From: Neonectria sp. B-13
Taxonomy: Eukaryota; Ascomycota; Sordariomycetes; Hypocreales; Nectriaceae
Assembly (NCBI GenBank): GCA_002682825.1
Contig: NOKP01000011.1
Coordinates: 1,302,420 to 1,366,419 of the forward strand
Direction of reading: 5' to 3'
Length of the DNA stretch: 64,000 nt
The position numbers were made by a program, and so were the translations under genes. This document shows, piece after piece, positions 1 through 9,625 of this stretch. The first letter of the stretch is position 1. Every line of letters starts with the position of its first letter. A model generated the notes under the pieces. The model was not told the origin of the DNA and searched no databases. It saw nothing but the letters and a program-made list of their open reading frames with translations.

Positions 1-1525
1 TCGAGCGCCTTCGCAGCCTCCAGGTGCAGGATGACTATGTTGAGGTCTCTAGCGACGCCGAGAAGGGCTCTGTCGGTCCTCTGGTTCGAGAGGCCGAGGG
101 GCTTCCTGTTCATGTCCTGGAGTCTTGGCAGAGTGCCTTCCTCAAGGACCCCAAGAACAAGTGAGCCGTGCCGTATCTTGCTCATCAACCCGCTTCATGG
201 ACTAACACTACCACACAAGGCTCGCACTCACGGCTCTAAGCAGTCAGAACCCCAGGGATGTCCTCACTTCGCTGCCCACCCAGATCGCAGACCAGCAAAT
301 CTACAATGTCAAGATCCCCTTCGAGGGCGACCCCATAACAAACCAGCGCTCCAGCGGTCGCTGCTGGCTGTTCGCCTCCACCAACGTCTTCCGCGTTGCG
401 TTGATGAAGCGCCATAATCTGGAGAGCTTCGAGTTGTCGCAGGCCTACCTCTTCTACTGGGACAAGCTGGAGAAGTCCAACTGGTTCCTGGAGCAGATCA
501 TCGACACTGCTGGGGAGGACCTCCAGGGCCGCCTGGTCCAGAGGCTCTTGGGCGACATAGTGTCTGATGGTGGTCAGTGGGACATGGTATACAATATCGT
601 TGAGAAGTACGGCCTCGTCCCGCAGAGCCTCTATCCAGACAGCTGGAACGCCATGAACACACGAGTCCTGAACACTGTCGTCAAGACTAAGCTCCGAGAG
701 TTTGCCTTGAAGCTCCGAGGCATGGTCAACTCCAAAGATGGGGTTTCTGCCGCAGCCGTCTCCTCTGCCAAGGAAAAGATGTTGCGCGAGATCTCACTCA
801 TCTTGACTCTCCTCCTTGGGCCGCCGCCCAACCCTGAAGAGACCTTCACTTGGCAGTACAATGACAAGGACGGCAAGGCACACCAGCTCAAGACCACCCC
901 CAAGGCCTTCTCCAAGGACATCTACAGCTCCGACTTGAAGTTCTTGACGTCGAATGCCATCGAAAACATGATTTCTCTTGTGCACGACCCTCGTCACGAG
1001 CCCTTGTCTCTTCTCACCGTCTCTCGACTTGGAAACATTGTCGGTGGCCGCGGAATCAGCTACGTCAACGTCGACATGGACACTCTCAAGGGAACATGCA
1101 TCAGGATGCTCAAGGCAGGCATTCCTATATTTTTCGGCAGTGATGTGGGCCAGTTCAGCGACTCCAGCTCTGGCATCATGGACCTAGATCTCTTTAGCTA
1201 CGAGCTCGGATTCAACACCAGTCTTCTTGGAATGTCCAAGGCCCAGAGGCTGATGACCGGTGAGAGCTTGATGACCCACGCCATGGTTTTGACGGCGGTC
1301 CACCTCAATGAAGAGACTGGAAAGCCTGTGCGATGGCGAGTGCAGAACAGCTGGGGCACTGGTCCTGGAGACAAGGGATGGTTCGTCATGAGTGATGCAT
1401 GGATGGACGAGTTTGTGTACCAGGCCGTCGTTGACCCGCGCTTCTGCGGCAAGTCGGTCAGGGATGTGCTCAACAAGGAGCCGACGGTTCTTCCCCTGTG
1501 GGATCCAATGGGTTCTCTGGCTTAA
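1..1525 (+). CDS. bleomycin hydrolase / cysteine aminopeptidase (C1B), 5' end cut
   Basis: Papain-fold C1B cysteine peptidase, the bleomycin hydrolase / yeast Lap3 family: a cytosolic homohexameric aminopeptidase that also inactivates bleomycin and homocysteine thiolactone. Exons are <1..160 and 220..1525; the 59-nt intron (GTGAGC...CACAAG) has a CTAAC branch site at 202-206 and joins in phase to give ...KNKLALTALSSQN. The catalytic triad is visible: Cys in QRSSGRCWLFA (codon 362-364), His in MTHAMVL (codon 1277-1279) and Asn in RVQNSWG (codon 1346-1348). About 487 residues are present, so only the extreme N-terminus lies outside the window. The protein ends ...WDPMGSLA, matching the family's C-terminal arm, which in Lap3 reaches into the active site; the extra terminal Lys of yeast Lap3 is absent. 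Family identity is near certain; substrates are inferred from the family. Confidence 0.93.
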
Positions 1526-4500
1526 GATGATGCCTGGTATGGATTACATGAACATGGTCCAAACGACTCGGGGAAGAACCAGTTGGAAGCGCGTTACAGT
1601 ACGAATACTTGACCTGACTAGGATTCTCGGCCGAGCTACGTCCGGCGTGAGGGATGAGAAACACGATGCGGAATGGTCAATGGACGACGCTTCGGCGCAC
1701 GACGGAAGCACTAAGGAGTGCGGGCCGTTGGATATTGAGGATTTTATGATGCAGCATGGCCTGACCTGCGGAGCAAGGCGATGGATGACAAGCTCGGGGC
1801 GTGCGAGACCCTGCAGCCTCACGGACATTTGAGAGTGAACCTTTAGCAATTGAATGATAGTTTTTCTTAGCCTACCCGGCCTATTAGTCCGTCGTGAGCC
1901 ATGTGGCTCCTCGAGGTGAACCCTTGTTCCGCAATGACCAGCTAGCGGAGATATTGCAAGTCGCCCATGGACCTACTGGCGACCATGTGCTTGCGAGATG
2001 TTGTGGACCTGTGGTCGCTCGGTTGTCGATGTATCCTGACACCCTGAGCTGAGTCGAACTGACGGAGCGGGCTAAGATGGCCACGCCCTTAGTCAAGCGC
2101 CGACATAATGCGGGCGTGTCGATGCCCAAGAGGCAAAAGACGGGCTTGCCTCACCTAGTTCCCTGATCTCGGTGGTAACGCCAATTCCGCTAGACTATCT
2201 TGGAGTTGAAAGATCTCCACCTGGGGAGGAAGTCCTTAGGACACGCAGGTGACAACCATCACATGAACAGACGACGTTGTCCGCCTCGCCCTCTCTGTGA
2301 TCGTCGGCTTTTTGCCCTCGCCTCGAGCAAAAATATGCCAGCTCATCACCACGTCGGCTGGGGCGGACGACACCTTGCTTTGTTGCTTCGCCCTTTGCAC
2401 TGCACGGAGAGGTGTCCCAGGCTCAGGATGGTTGGATGGGGCAAGGAGACTGGGGTGATCCCTCGAGCAACGGACTAGCTGTCCCTGCCCAACTCGAGGG
2501 GGGAAATCAAGGTTCTCTCGTTGATTTTCAAGGTGGTCGCATAAGGGGACAAGCCTTGTAAGCGACGACGCGGCTGCGGGGACCGGTTGGAGGAGGTTTG
2601 CCCATGTCCTTCCGCAGTCTTTCTAGTGCAGGTATCCCCGAGGTAACTGTACGACTCCAGTCTGCAGTGTAAGCTGAGGTGTTGACAGACGGGAGGCCGT
2701 GCCTCGCTGGCGCTTCGTTTGGGCTTGGTTGGTTGGGCGCCGTTTGACTGGGGGCAACGGCACGCCCCTCAACGGCTCTGGAGCTGCACACTTTCTCCTC
2801 AACTGCATCATGCACGAGTGACAAGAGGAAGATCTGGGTGGCGAACAAAATCGACAACCCACCGTCCGTTGGCATCGGGATCTGATGCGTCCGCAAGCCC
2901 GCAGCGAGGAAGAAGAAAACATATATGCGTCACAGCCGAAACGGGGCGGGGGGCCAATGCGGCTCTGTGATGGAAGGCTCCGAAACACGCCGTCCCGTTG
3001 CCCGTGGGCCCAAAATGGAAAGACAAGGGAAAAAAGGCTTTTCCAAAGATCACGTCAAGATGATATGTGAGCAAAGCAGAGCCGGCATGGGATGTGACCG
3101 GCTCGGGAGCGGGAAGAAGCCCAACTGAATGGCACTGTCGATCCGATGCAGACGTGGGCGATGATGCTGCTCCGCGACGCACCTTCTGCAGCGCCGATCT
3201 ACACCGGAGGGACTAGACAGGTGGAAAGGCCGGGCTTCTGGCAGCCCGATGGGCGTCCGCCGAAGCTGTCCGCCGGAGGAAGGGACTCGATAACTATTGA
3301 AGTATACATATTCGTGCAATAACACGGAATACATACGAAACACGATGACAAGACGCGGAGAACAGCTAGCAATTGCGGGCCACGAGGGGAGACTGACTGG
3401 CCCCTGCCCGACACATACGCATTGAGATGCATGGGATGAAATTAGAGATGAGATTTCGCCAGTTATGCCCGGGCTTCCAGTTTCCACCCCAGCCCGGCGA
3501 AGCTTCAAAACATTGTACGTAGCTTGGTTGACTGGTGGATTGGGTACCTAGGCCTATCCCAGGGGGAAACAAGCGTGGCAGCCCAAGGGCCGACTGACGG
3601 ACTGACCCATCCCGGAAGGCAAGTAGAAGGGGGGGAAACACCAACAACTCCAGAACAAGCAACGGCCAGTCCAATAGCGCCGGGCCAAGCCTAGAGGGAA
3701 TGCTCGCAGCCTGATTTGATGGGCGTGGGCGCTTGAGTGAGGTGTCAGGGTTGCCGGGGCAGGAGGAAGAGGCTTTGGTGTTTTGGATCATATGGACGTG
3801 GACGTATCGGTGGAGATGGCTTCGTTCGACAAACATTCATTGGGTAGATGGGTGGTTTCAAGCAACTATTCGCATAGCCTCCTGATTCCAAAGATAGAGA
3901 CTTGGAAACATGGGGCTTCCCTTCCCCTCTTCTTCATAATAAGCCCCAGACATAGTTAAGCCCGAGGGTGCCCCCATAGCTTGGGCTGTTGTGTTTCTTG
4001 AGCACAAGTTTTGTTGTCGATATTCTTCTTCTTCTTCATCATCAAAGCAAGCAAGCTACCTACCTACCTTCCATTTTCTGTCTGGCCTTTCCTAGGCGAT
4101 GATGCCAGCCAAGATGCGATAGCACCACGTACGCAACCCTGCACGCAACCACCCGAGTCGGGCAACACAACATCGAATTACACCACCGCCGTCGACTGAC
4201 ATTCCCCCGGCCCGCAACCGCCCGTTGCCACCCCCGTTCGCACCGGCGTTCGCGCTGTACCGGCGGGAGCCAGCCCAGCGGGACACACCCGCTCCACCTG
4301 CGCGAGGGCCGACGAGCACGCACTGCCATCGTCATCACCCGACCTGCCTCATCCATCGCGTCGTTCCTCTTGATTAGAGAGCGGTTTCTTTTCTTTGCCA
4401 CGGCGCGGACACAAAGGCAGACGGCAGGCCCCTAAATTAGCGGAGGTTGCAAAAGGGACCGGGCCCGGGACTGGACCTGGAGTAGCGGGCGAGACGTCAT

Positions 4501-4541
4501 CGCTCATCCCAGCAGCAGCCCGCCCACACACCGGCGCCAAT

Positions 4542-4568
4542 ACCAACACCAACACCAACACCAACGCC
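4542..4568. repeat. hexanucleotide microsatellite (ACCAAC)n
   Basis: About four and a half copies of ACCAAC, the last ones slightly diverged, in noncoding DNA upstream of the charged-protein gene. Confidence 0.8.
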
Positions 4569-5097
4569 AATATCGCCAAATAACACACACCAAGAGGGTG
4601 CAATCCCGGCAGAGCTTGGGTATACGCACCACCAGCGTTACTCTCGGCCATTCCTGCAGAGCCTCACCAAGCGCCCTCCCGTCAGGGCATATTCCTAGCG
4701 AACGACGACGCACCGTATCAACCCTGAACAATTGTGGCATCGTTGGGGCCCAATCCTGCTGATCGCTTGCAACCCTCTTACCCCATCCACGTCCGCTTCT
4801 CCACCCACTCCCACCGAACCAGGGACCAGGTGTGTGCGTGTGAGTGCCCGTTTCTCGTACCTGAGGGCACCTTTTGGCTGTCAAAGCTGTCTGAGAGGAC
4901 GCCGGCTTGAAAACGCCCTGGTCTCCACCGGGAAAGCGGAGAGACGCATCCTGCCCAAGCCAGAGATCACCGCCAGCCAACCTTGGGTTGTTCTAAGGTT
5001 TCCAACGGGGCACTGGCATCTCTTCTGTCGCAGCGACTGGCCACTGGCCGGGAAGAAAGCGTTGACGCCCCACGACGCAGGCCGCTGCTCAGGTTTT

Positions 5098-5118
5098 GTT
5101 GTTGTTGTTGTTGTTGTT
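5098..5118. repeat. trinucleotide microsatellite (GTT)7
   Basis: Seven perfect GTT copies in noncoding DNA about 1.3 kb upstream of the start codon at 6416. Confidence 0.9.
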
Positions 5119-5689
5119 GGTCACATATCTCTCTGCACGGGTCAGGTCATCATCCCAGGTCGGTGACAGAGTGACAGACCACGACCGACGGCAATCGTTT
5201 TGCAAAGTAGGAAGGAAAGAAAAAAGTACCAGGTACGTGTGCCAAGCTACGCCGTCAGAAGGGAAAAGAAAAGAAAGGAAAGCCCCGAACCATCGAGACA
5301 CTACCTACGCTCCGGAATCCCGCACACTGCTTGGGACATCCTTGTGCCAGTTGTTAGTGAGACGGAGCCAGAGACGGAGACGTCGAACTCGCTCCAAGAA
5401 CATTGCGGAGCATCTTTCGTACCGTACTGACGCCAGCGGACCAGGCCAGAACCCAGCAAGACACACAGACGGCGGACGGAGAGACCCACGTCACTGCATA
5501 CGATCGTCATCGGCATTCCCATCGCGAGCCTGGTCTACTTCGTACTTGCAGTGCGCCGCTCCGTTAGTTCTTATCCGGACTCCAGCGGGTTTGCTATTAT
5601 TACAGCACCCCGTACTGACCCTGTCTTATTAGCGATTCCGCGACGACTCAGTCACCTCTTGGGATCGAAGGGAACGGAGAGAAGAAGGA

Positions 5690-6415
5690 GACGAAGAAAA
5701 ACTTGCAAGACTAGGGAATATCTTGTTCTTGTCATTGCCCCTCTCCCTCTCTCGCTCTTCGTCCTTGTGGAGACAGACCCGAACTACTCCTCTTTCTCCT
5801 CTCTTCCCATCTCTTTTTTGTCTCTCGCCCTCTCTCTAATTACCATCTTCCTCTTCTTCGTCCTCACGTTTCGTCCCCTCTCTTTCTTCCCCACCCCAGC
5901 GGCCTTGTGGAGCTGTTCCCATCCCGTGGTTTCCGACCAACAGACGAAGCCCGACCCGCCAAGCCGCGTTTTCCTTGGGGATTTTCTTTCGGATTTGACG
6001 GCTGCCGAGTCGTCGCCAAGAAGAACAGGCGGCGCACAAGATAGTTGCAAGGAGGCAACCCCGCGATCAAACCACCCGGCTATTGCGCATTTGCGATTAT
6101 ACAACAACAGATCCTCCGGTTTCTGCTGACAACCATCGTCGGGCTCTGACCCCTCCTCACGTGGCCCTTGCCCCCGATCGTCTCTTCGCCTTCTAGACCC
6201 TACGAACTACGTCAGTCAGCATCTGCTTCTTCTTATCGTCATCACCGTCATCCCACCATCACGGCGACAGCCCACCACCCACCGCACAAATACCCTCCCG
6301 CCGTTTTGCAACCGACCGGACAACACCAGCCCGACCCGTCTCGCGCTACCCATCTACCTTATCCTGACCCTCTCACACTCCAGCAACCGGCTCGTCAATT
6401 GCGCCCGCCGTTGCA
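5690..6415 (+). promoter_or_regulatory. probable promoter and pyrimidine-rich leader of the 6416 gene
   Basis: From about 5735 the plus strand becomes a long C/T-rich tract and then a C/A-rich stretch up to the ATG at 6416. This composition is typical of transcription-start regions and 5' UTRs in filamentous ascomycetes. The start site cannot be fixed from sequence. No TATA box stands out. Confidence 0.45.
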
Positions 6416-9400
6416 ATGACCGACCGTTATCACGGCTACACGCCGACGGGGCGGTCGGCAACGTTCAACCCTGCAAGATCCTCGCTCCCCGCCAGCATCG
6501 GCTACACTTCCCTTTACGCCGGCGACATGCATGTTATGCCCTCATCCACCCGCCCTATCCCTGGGCCTGTGTCGACAACCGCCTCTACCGTGCCCCGCGG
6601 ATACGTGACAACCACGTCCTCCGCCGCCGTTCCCTCCACCACCACGCGCACCTACGCCGTCACTCAGGATCCTCGCTCCCAGCGCCCGACCACTCGAGAT
6701 GTCACCCGCGGCCATCGCTCCTCGACTCTCGACTCCACCAGTGGCCGGCCGCCCGTCATCGTCATGACCACCCAAAAGGATCGTCCCAACCCGGGCCCGT
6801 CCCAGTCCCACTCTTCCAACACTCGCTCCGGCAGTCCCATCCGGGACGACTACCGCGCCAGCGAGGGGCAGTTCTACACCCAGCCTGCCTCATCCATACG
6901 TTCCCGCAGCAGCGCTGCGCGCCCTTACGGCGACCAGCTGGAGACGGACGACTATGTCCGTGGCAGAGACCGCAGCGACAGCCTGACCCGTGAGGCCGAC
7001 GCTTATCGCAGCGCTCGCCCTTCCGTCGTCTATCCCAGCAACCCTCGCCACAGCTCCGCAACCATCGACTACGGCGACGATGGCTACCAGTACACCAACG
7101 CCGGGGAGTTGGTTCGCTACGATCTCGACCACCCTCAGCCATCCCGGTCACGCAGGCAGGAGAGCTTTGACCGTGGATACTACCGCCCAAACCTCAACTA
7201 CAACGCCGATCAACGAACTCTCAACGTGAACACCGCAAGCCCCGATCTGGCTCGCGGCAACAGCACTGCCACCACCACAACCAGCACCAGCACCACCGCC
7301 CGCCCATATGAAACTCGCGGCGGACCTCCTCCCACCACCCGAGGTTTCGATAAGATTGTCCGGAGGAGTGATGCTCGCGATGTGCCGCCTCTTGCCCCGG
7401 CGCCTCCAGATCCCGCCACCGTGAGCAAGACCGTGCCTATCGTCGAGACAAAGCGACCCAGGCCTGTTTCTCTTTACCAGGAGGGAACTCCACGATCACA
7501 GCACCACGATGATTACTACCGCAGCCGCGAGGACGAGAGGGATATGCGGGAGCTTCGTGACCTCGAAAACGATGCGAAGCGCTACGAGGCACAGCCCGCA
7601 TATCAAACCTTGACCTACGAGCCACAATCATACGAGCCCCAAACTTATGAGCCTCAAGCATACAAGCCTCAAGTGTATGACACTCAACCAGTGTATGACA
7701 CTCAACCAGTGTATGACACTCAACAAGTGTATGACCCTCAACCAGCATATGACGCTCAGCCAGTATATGATGCTCAGCCAGTATATGATGCTCAGCCAAT
7801 ATATGAGGCACAACCATCATATGAAGCCCAACCAACCTACTTCCGCGACGAAAGAGTTCCTACTCGCGGCTTTGGTATCCGCACTGACCTCGTTGACGAT
7901 TATGAGCGTCGGCGAGATTCGCAAACATTCGAGGAGCCTAAGAAGCGATCTGACGAGGACCTTCCACGTGAGTCGGAACTCGATCGTGAGGAGCGACGTC
8001 GCCGCGCCGAGCCCAAGGACTCTCGTCGTGAGAGGCGAGAGAGCAAGAAAGGTGGTGAGGACGAGGACAAGGAGCGCTCCCGCTTCCGTGACAAGATGGC
8101 CTCTGGCCTGGGCATCGCTGCAGCTGCTGTCGGCCTTGCGCCCTCGACAAAGGACGAGGACAAACGCCCAAAGGACGTTGAGACCAAGGTTCGGCGAGGC
8201 TCCGATGATGACCGTGACCGAAAGAGAGAAGCGGATGAACGTGAAAGAAAGAGAGAAGTGGATGAACGTGAAAGAAAGAGAGAAGTAGACGAACGTGAAA
8301 GAAAGAGAGAAGTAGATGAGCGCGAAAGAAAGAGAGAGGTGGATGATCGCGAACGAAAGAGAGACACAGATGACCGTGACCGGCCAAGGGTGTCTACTCA
8401 AGAGCAGCCAAGTCGCCGAGACTACGATAGAGGCCGCTCTGACGCCAAGGACAGCATCGAACCCAAGAAAACGAGCCGACGAGAGATTGACCCGCGAAAG
8501 AGTGGCGAGGCCGTTATCTCGGCCTCCGACTCTGATGAGGCCAAGAAGTCAACGCGACGCCATCGCAACTCCAGCGCCTTCAACCCCAATGATGCCTCCG
8601 AGCTGAAGCAACTCAAGGAGCAGCTCGCCGCCTTGAAGTCTTCGGACAAGGAGAAGGATAAAGACAAGCCCGTTGTGATTGAAGCGACGAAGACTCGTTC
8701 ATTCTCGCCCGCCAAGGACACTCGGACTGCCAAAGACTACAAGTCTACCAGGGACTCCAGGTCTCCGCCTGAACCCAAGCCCTCGAGGGACTCCAAGCCT
8801 CTCGAGTCGAAGCCCACAAGGGATTTTGGATCTCCCTCCGAGTCCAAGACTGCATTGGAATCCAAGTCCACTTACTCTTCCAAGGATGAAGTCCGAGGCC
8901 GCGAGGTCGTGATACCGGCTACAGAGAACAGACAAGTTCGCCTAGTTTCGCCTCCACGCGACAAAAAGGATGACAAGCCGCCTATCAAGGGCATCCTCAA
9001 GCAGCCCAAGGTTAGCTTCCCCGAGGAGCCTCACCCCATCCGCGAGGGTGTTGCACCTCACAAGGAAGACAAGAAGATCAAAGAGGCACCTACAGGTGCC
9101 AAATGGACCAAGGTCAGCCGCAAGATTGTCAACCCCGAGGCTTTGACCATTGGCAAGGAGAGATTCGAAGTCCGGGATGACTTTGTCATTGTCCTCCGAG
9201 TCCTAAGCAAGGAGGAGATTCAAGCGTATGCCTCTGCGACGCAGGTTCTGAGAGGTAAGCCACACTCCTATCACATGCATGTTCAACCGATACTGACTTC
9301 TTTCACAGAGCGACGACGGCGCGACGAGGATGGCGACCGTGACCGTGATGGTGAACGTGAGCGAGAACGTGAGCGAGAACGTGAGCGAGATCGAGACAAG

Positions 9401-9625
9401 GATCGCGATAGAGACCGCGACGATGACGAGAAGCGAAGGCATCGCCATCGCCGCCGTCGAGACGAGGATGATGTGGATCACGACGACAAGGATCGGGACA
9501 GGGACAGGGACCGCGACAAGGACCGCGACAAGGACCGCGAACCCCGACGTAGGCGTCACAGGGATGATGATGAGTATGACATCAGGTCCAAGGACCTGGA
9601 TCATCACCATCATCACCACTACTGA
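6416..9625 (+). CDS. large charged low-complexity fungal protein (possible DUF8035)
   Basis: Function unknown. Exons 6416..9254 and 9309..9625 give 1051 residues; the 54-nt intron (GTAAGC...TTCACAG) has no in-frame stop, so the unspliced mRNA would encode 1069. The N-terminal third is Ser/Thr/Pro/Arg/Tyr-rich. Residues about 392-475 hold Tyr-Gln-rich 6-residue repeats (YDTQPV type). Residues about 561-577 are a small Ala/Gly hydrophobic patch inside a strongly charged Arg/Glu/Asp/Lys region that includes five 9-residue DERERKREV copies. Residues about 895-947 (from WTKVSRKIVNPEAL through YASATQVLR) are the only globular-looking part and resemble the conserved block I associate with the fungal DUF8035 family, recalled and not checked. 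The tail is Arg/Asp/Glu repeats ending LDHHHHHHY. The start is the first ATG of the long frame, after a pyrimidine-rich leader. Confidence 0.85.
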   Translation: MTDRYHGYTPTGRSATFNPARSSLPASIGYTSLYAGDMHVMPSSTRPIPGPVSTTASTVPRGYVTTTSSAAVPSTTTRTYAVTQDPRSQRPTTRDVTRGHRSSTLDSTSGRPPVIVMTTQKDRPNPGPSQSHSSNTRSGSPIRDDYRASEGQFYTQPASSIRSRSSAARPYGDQLETDDYVRGRDRSDSLTREADAYRSARPSVVYPSNPRHSSATIDYGDDGYQYTNAGELVRYDLDHPQPSRSRRQESFDRGYYRPNLNYNADQRTLNVNTASPDLARGNSTATTTTSTSTTARPYETRGGPPPTTRGFDKIVRRSDARDVPPLAPAPPDPATVSKTVPIVETKRPRPVSLYQEGTPRSQHHDDYYRSREDERDMRELRDLENDAKRYEAQPAYQTLTYEPQSYEPQTYEPQAYKPQVYDTQPVYDTQPVYDTQQVYDPQPAYDAQPVYDAQPVYDAQPIYEAQPSYEAQPTYFRDERVPTRGFGIRTDLVDDYERRRDSQTFEEPKKRSDEDLPRESELDREERRRRAEPKDSRRERRESKKGGEDEDKERSRFRDKMASGLGIAAAAVGLAPSTKDEDKRPKDVETKVRRGSDDDRDRKREADERERKREVDERERKREVDERERKREVDERERKREVDDRERKRDTDDRDRPRVSTQEQPSRRDYDRGRSDAKDSIEPKKTSRREIDPRKSGEAVISASDSDEAKKSTRRHRNSSAFNPNDASELKQLKEQLAALKSSDKEKDKDKPVVIEATKTRSFSPAKDTRTAKDYKSTRDSRSPPEPKPSRDSKPLESKPTRDFGSPSESKTALESKSTYSSKDEVRGREVVIPATENRQVRLVSPPRDKKDDKPPIKGILKQPKVSFPEEPHPIREGVAPHKEDKKIKEAPTGAKWTKVSRKIVNPEALTIGKERFEVRDDFVIVLRVLSKEEIQAYASATQVLRGKPHSYHMHVQPILTSFTERRRRDEDGDRDRDGERERERERERERDRDKDRDRDRDDDEKRRHRHRRRRDEDDVDHDDKDRDRDRDRDKDRDKDREPRRRRHRDDDEYDIRSKDLDHHHHHHY
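7609..7839 (+). repeat. coding tandem repeat, 18-nt unit (YDxQPV)
   Basis: About a dozen imperfect 18-nt units encode Tyr-Asp/Glu-x-Gln-Pro/Ser-x hexapeptides. Units at 7676-7800 are nearly identical at the DNA level, which suggests recent expansion by slippage or unequal exchange. Confidence 0.85.
8226..8370 (+). repeat. coding minisatellite, 27-nt unit (DERERKREV)
   Basis: Five tandem 27-nt units with few differences encode the nonapeptide DERERKREV. The first copies are the most alike and the last ones drift to DDRERKRDT. The run predicts a charged single alpha-helix or coiled rod. Confidence 0.9.

Larger units (their letters stand above)
1526..5690. other. intergenic, no convincing gene
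   Basis: About 4.2 kb between the peptidase stop and the leader of the next gene. Open frames here are under 180 codons, overlap on both strands and show no family motif, so I call none. The first few hundred bases should hold the peptidase 3' UTR. Simple repeats are listed separately. A GTAC-N3-GTAC palindrome lies at 5227-5237. Confidence 0.6.
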
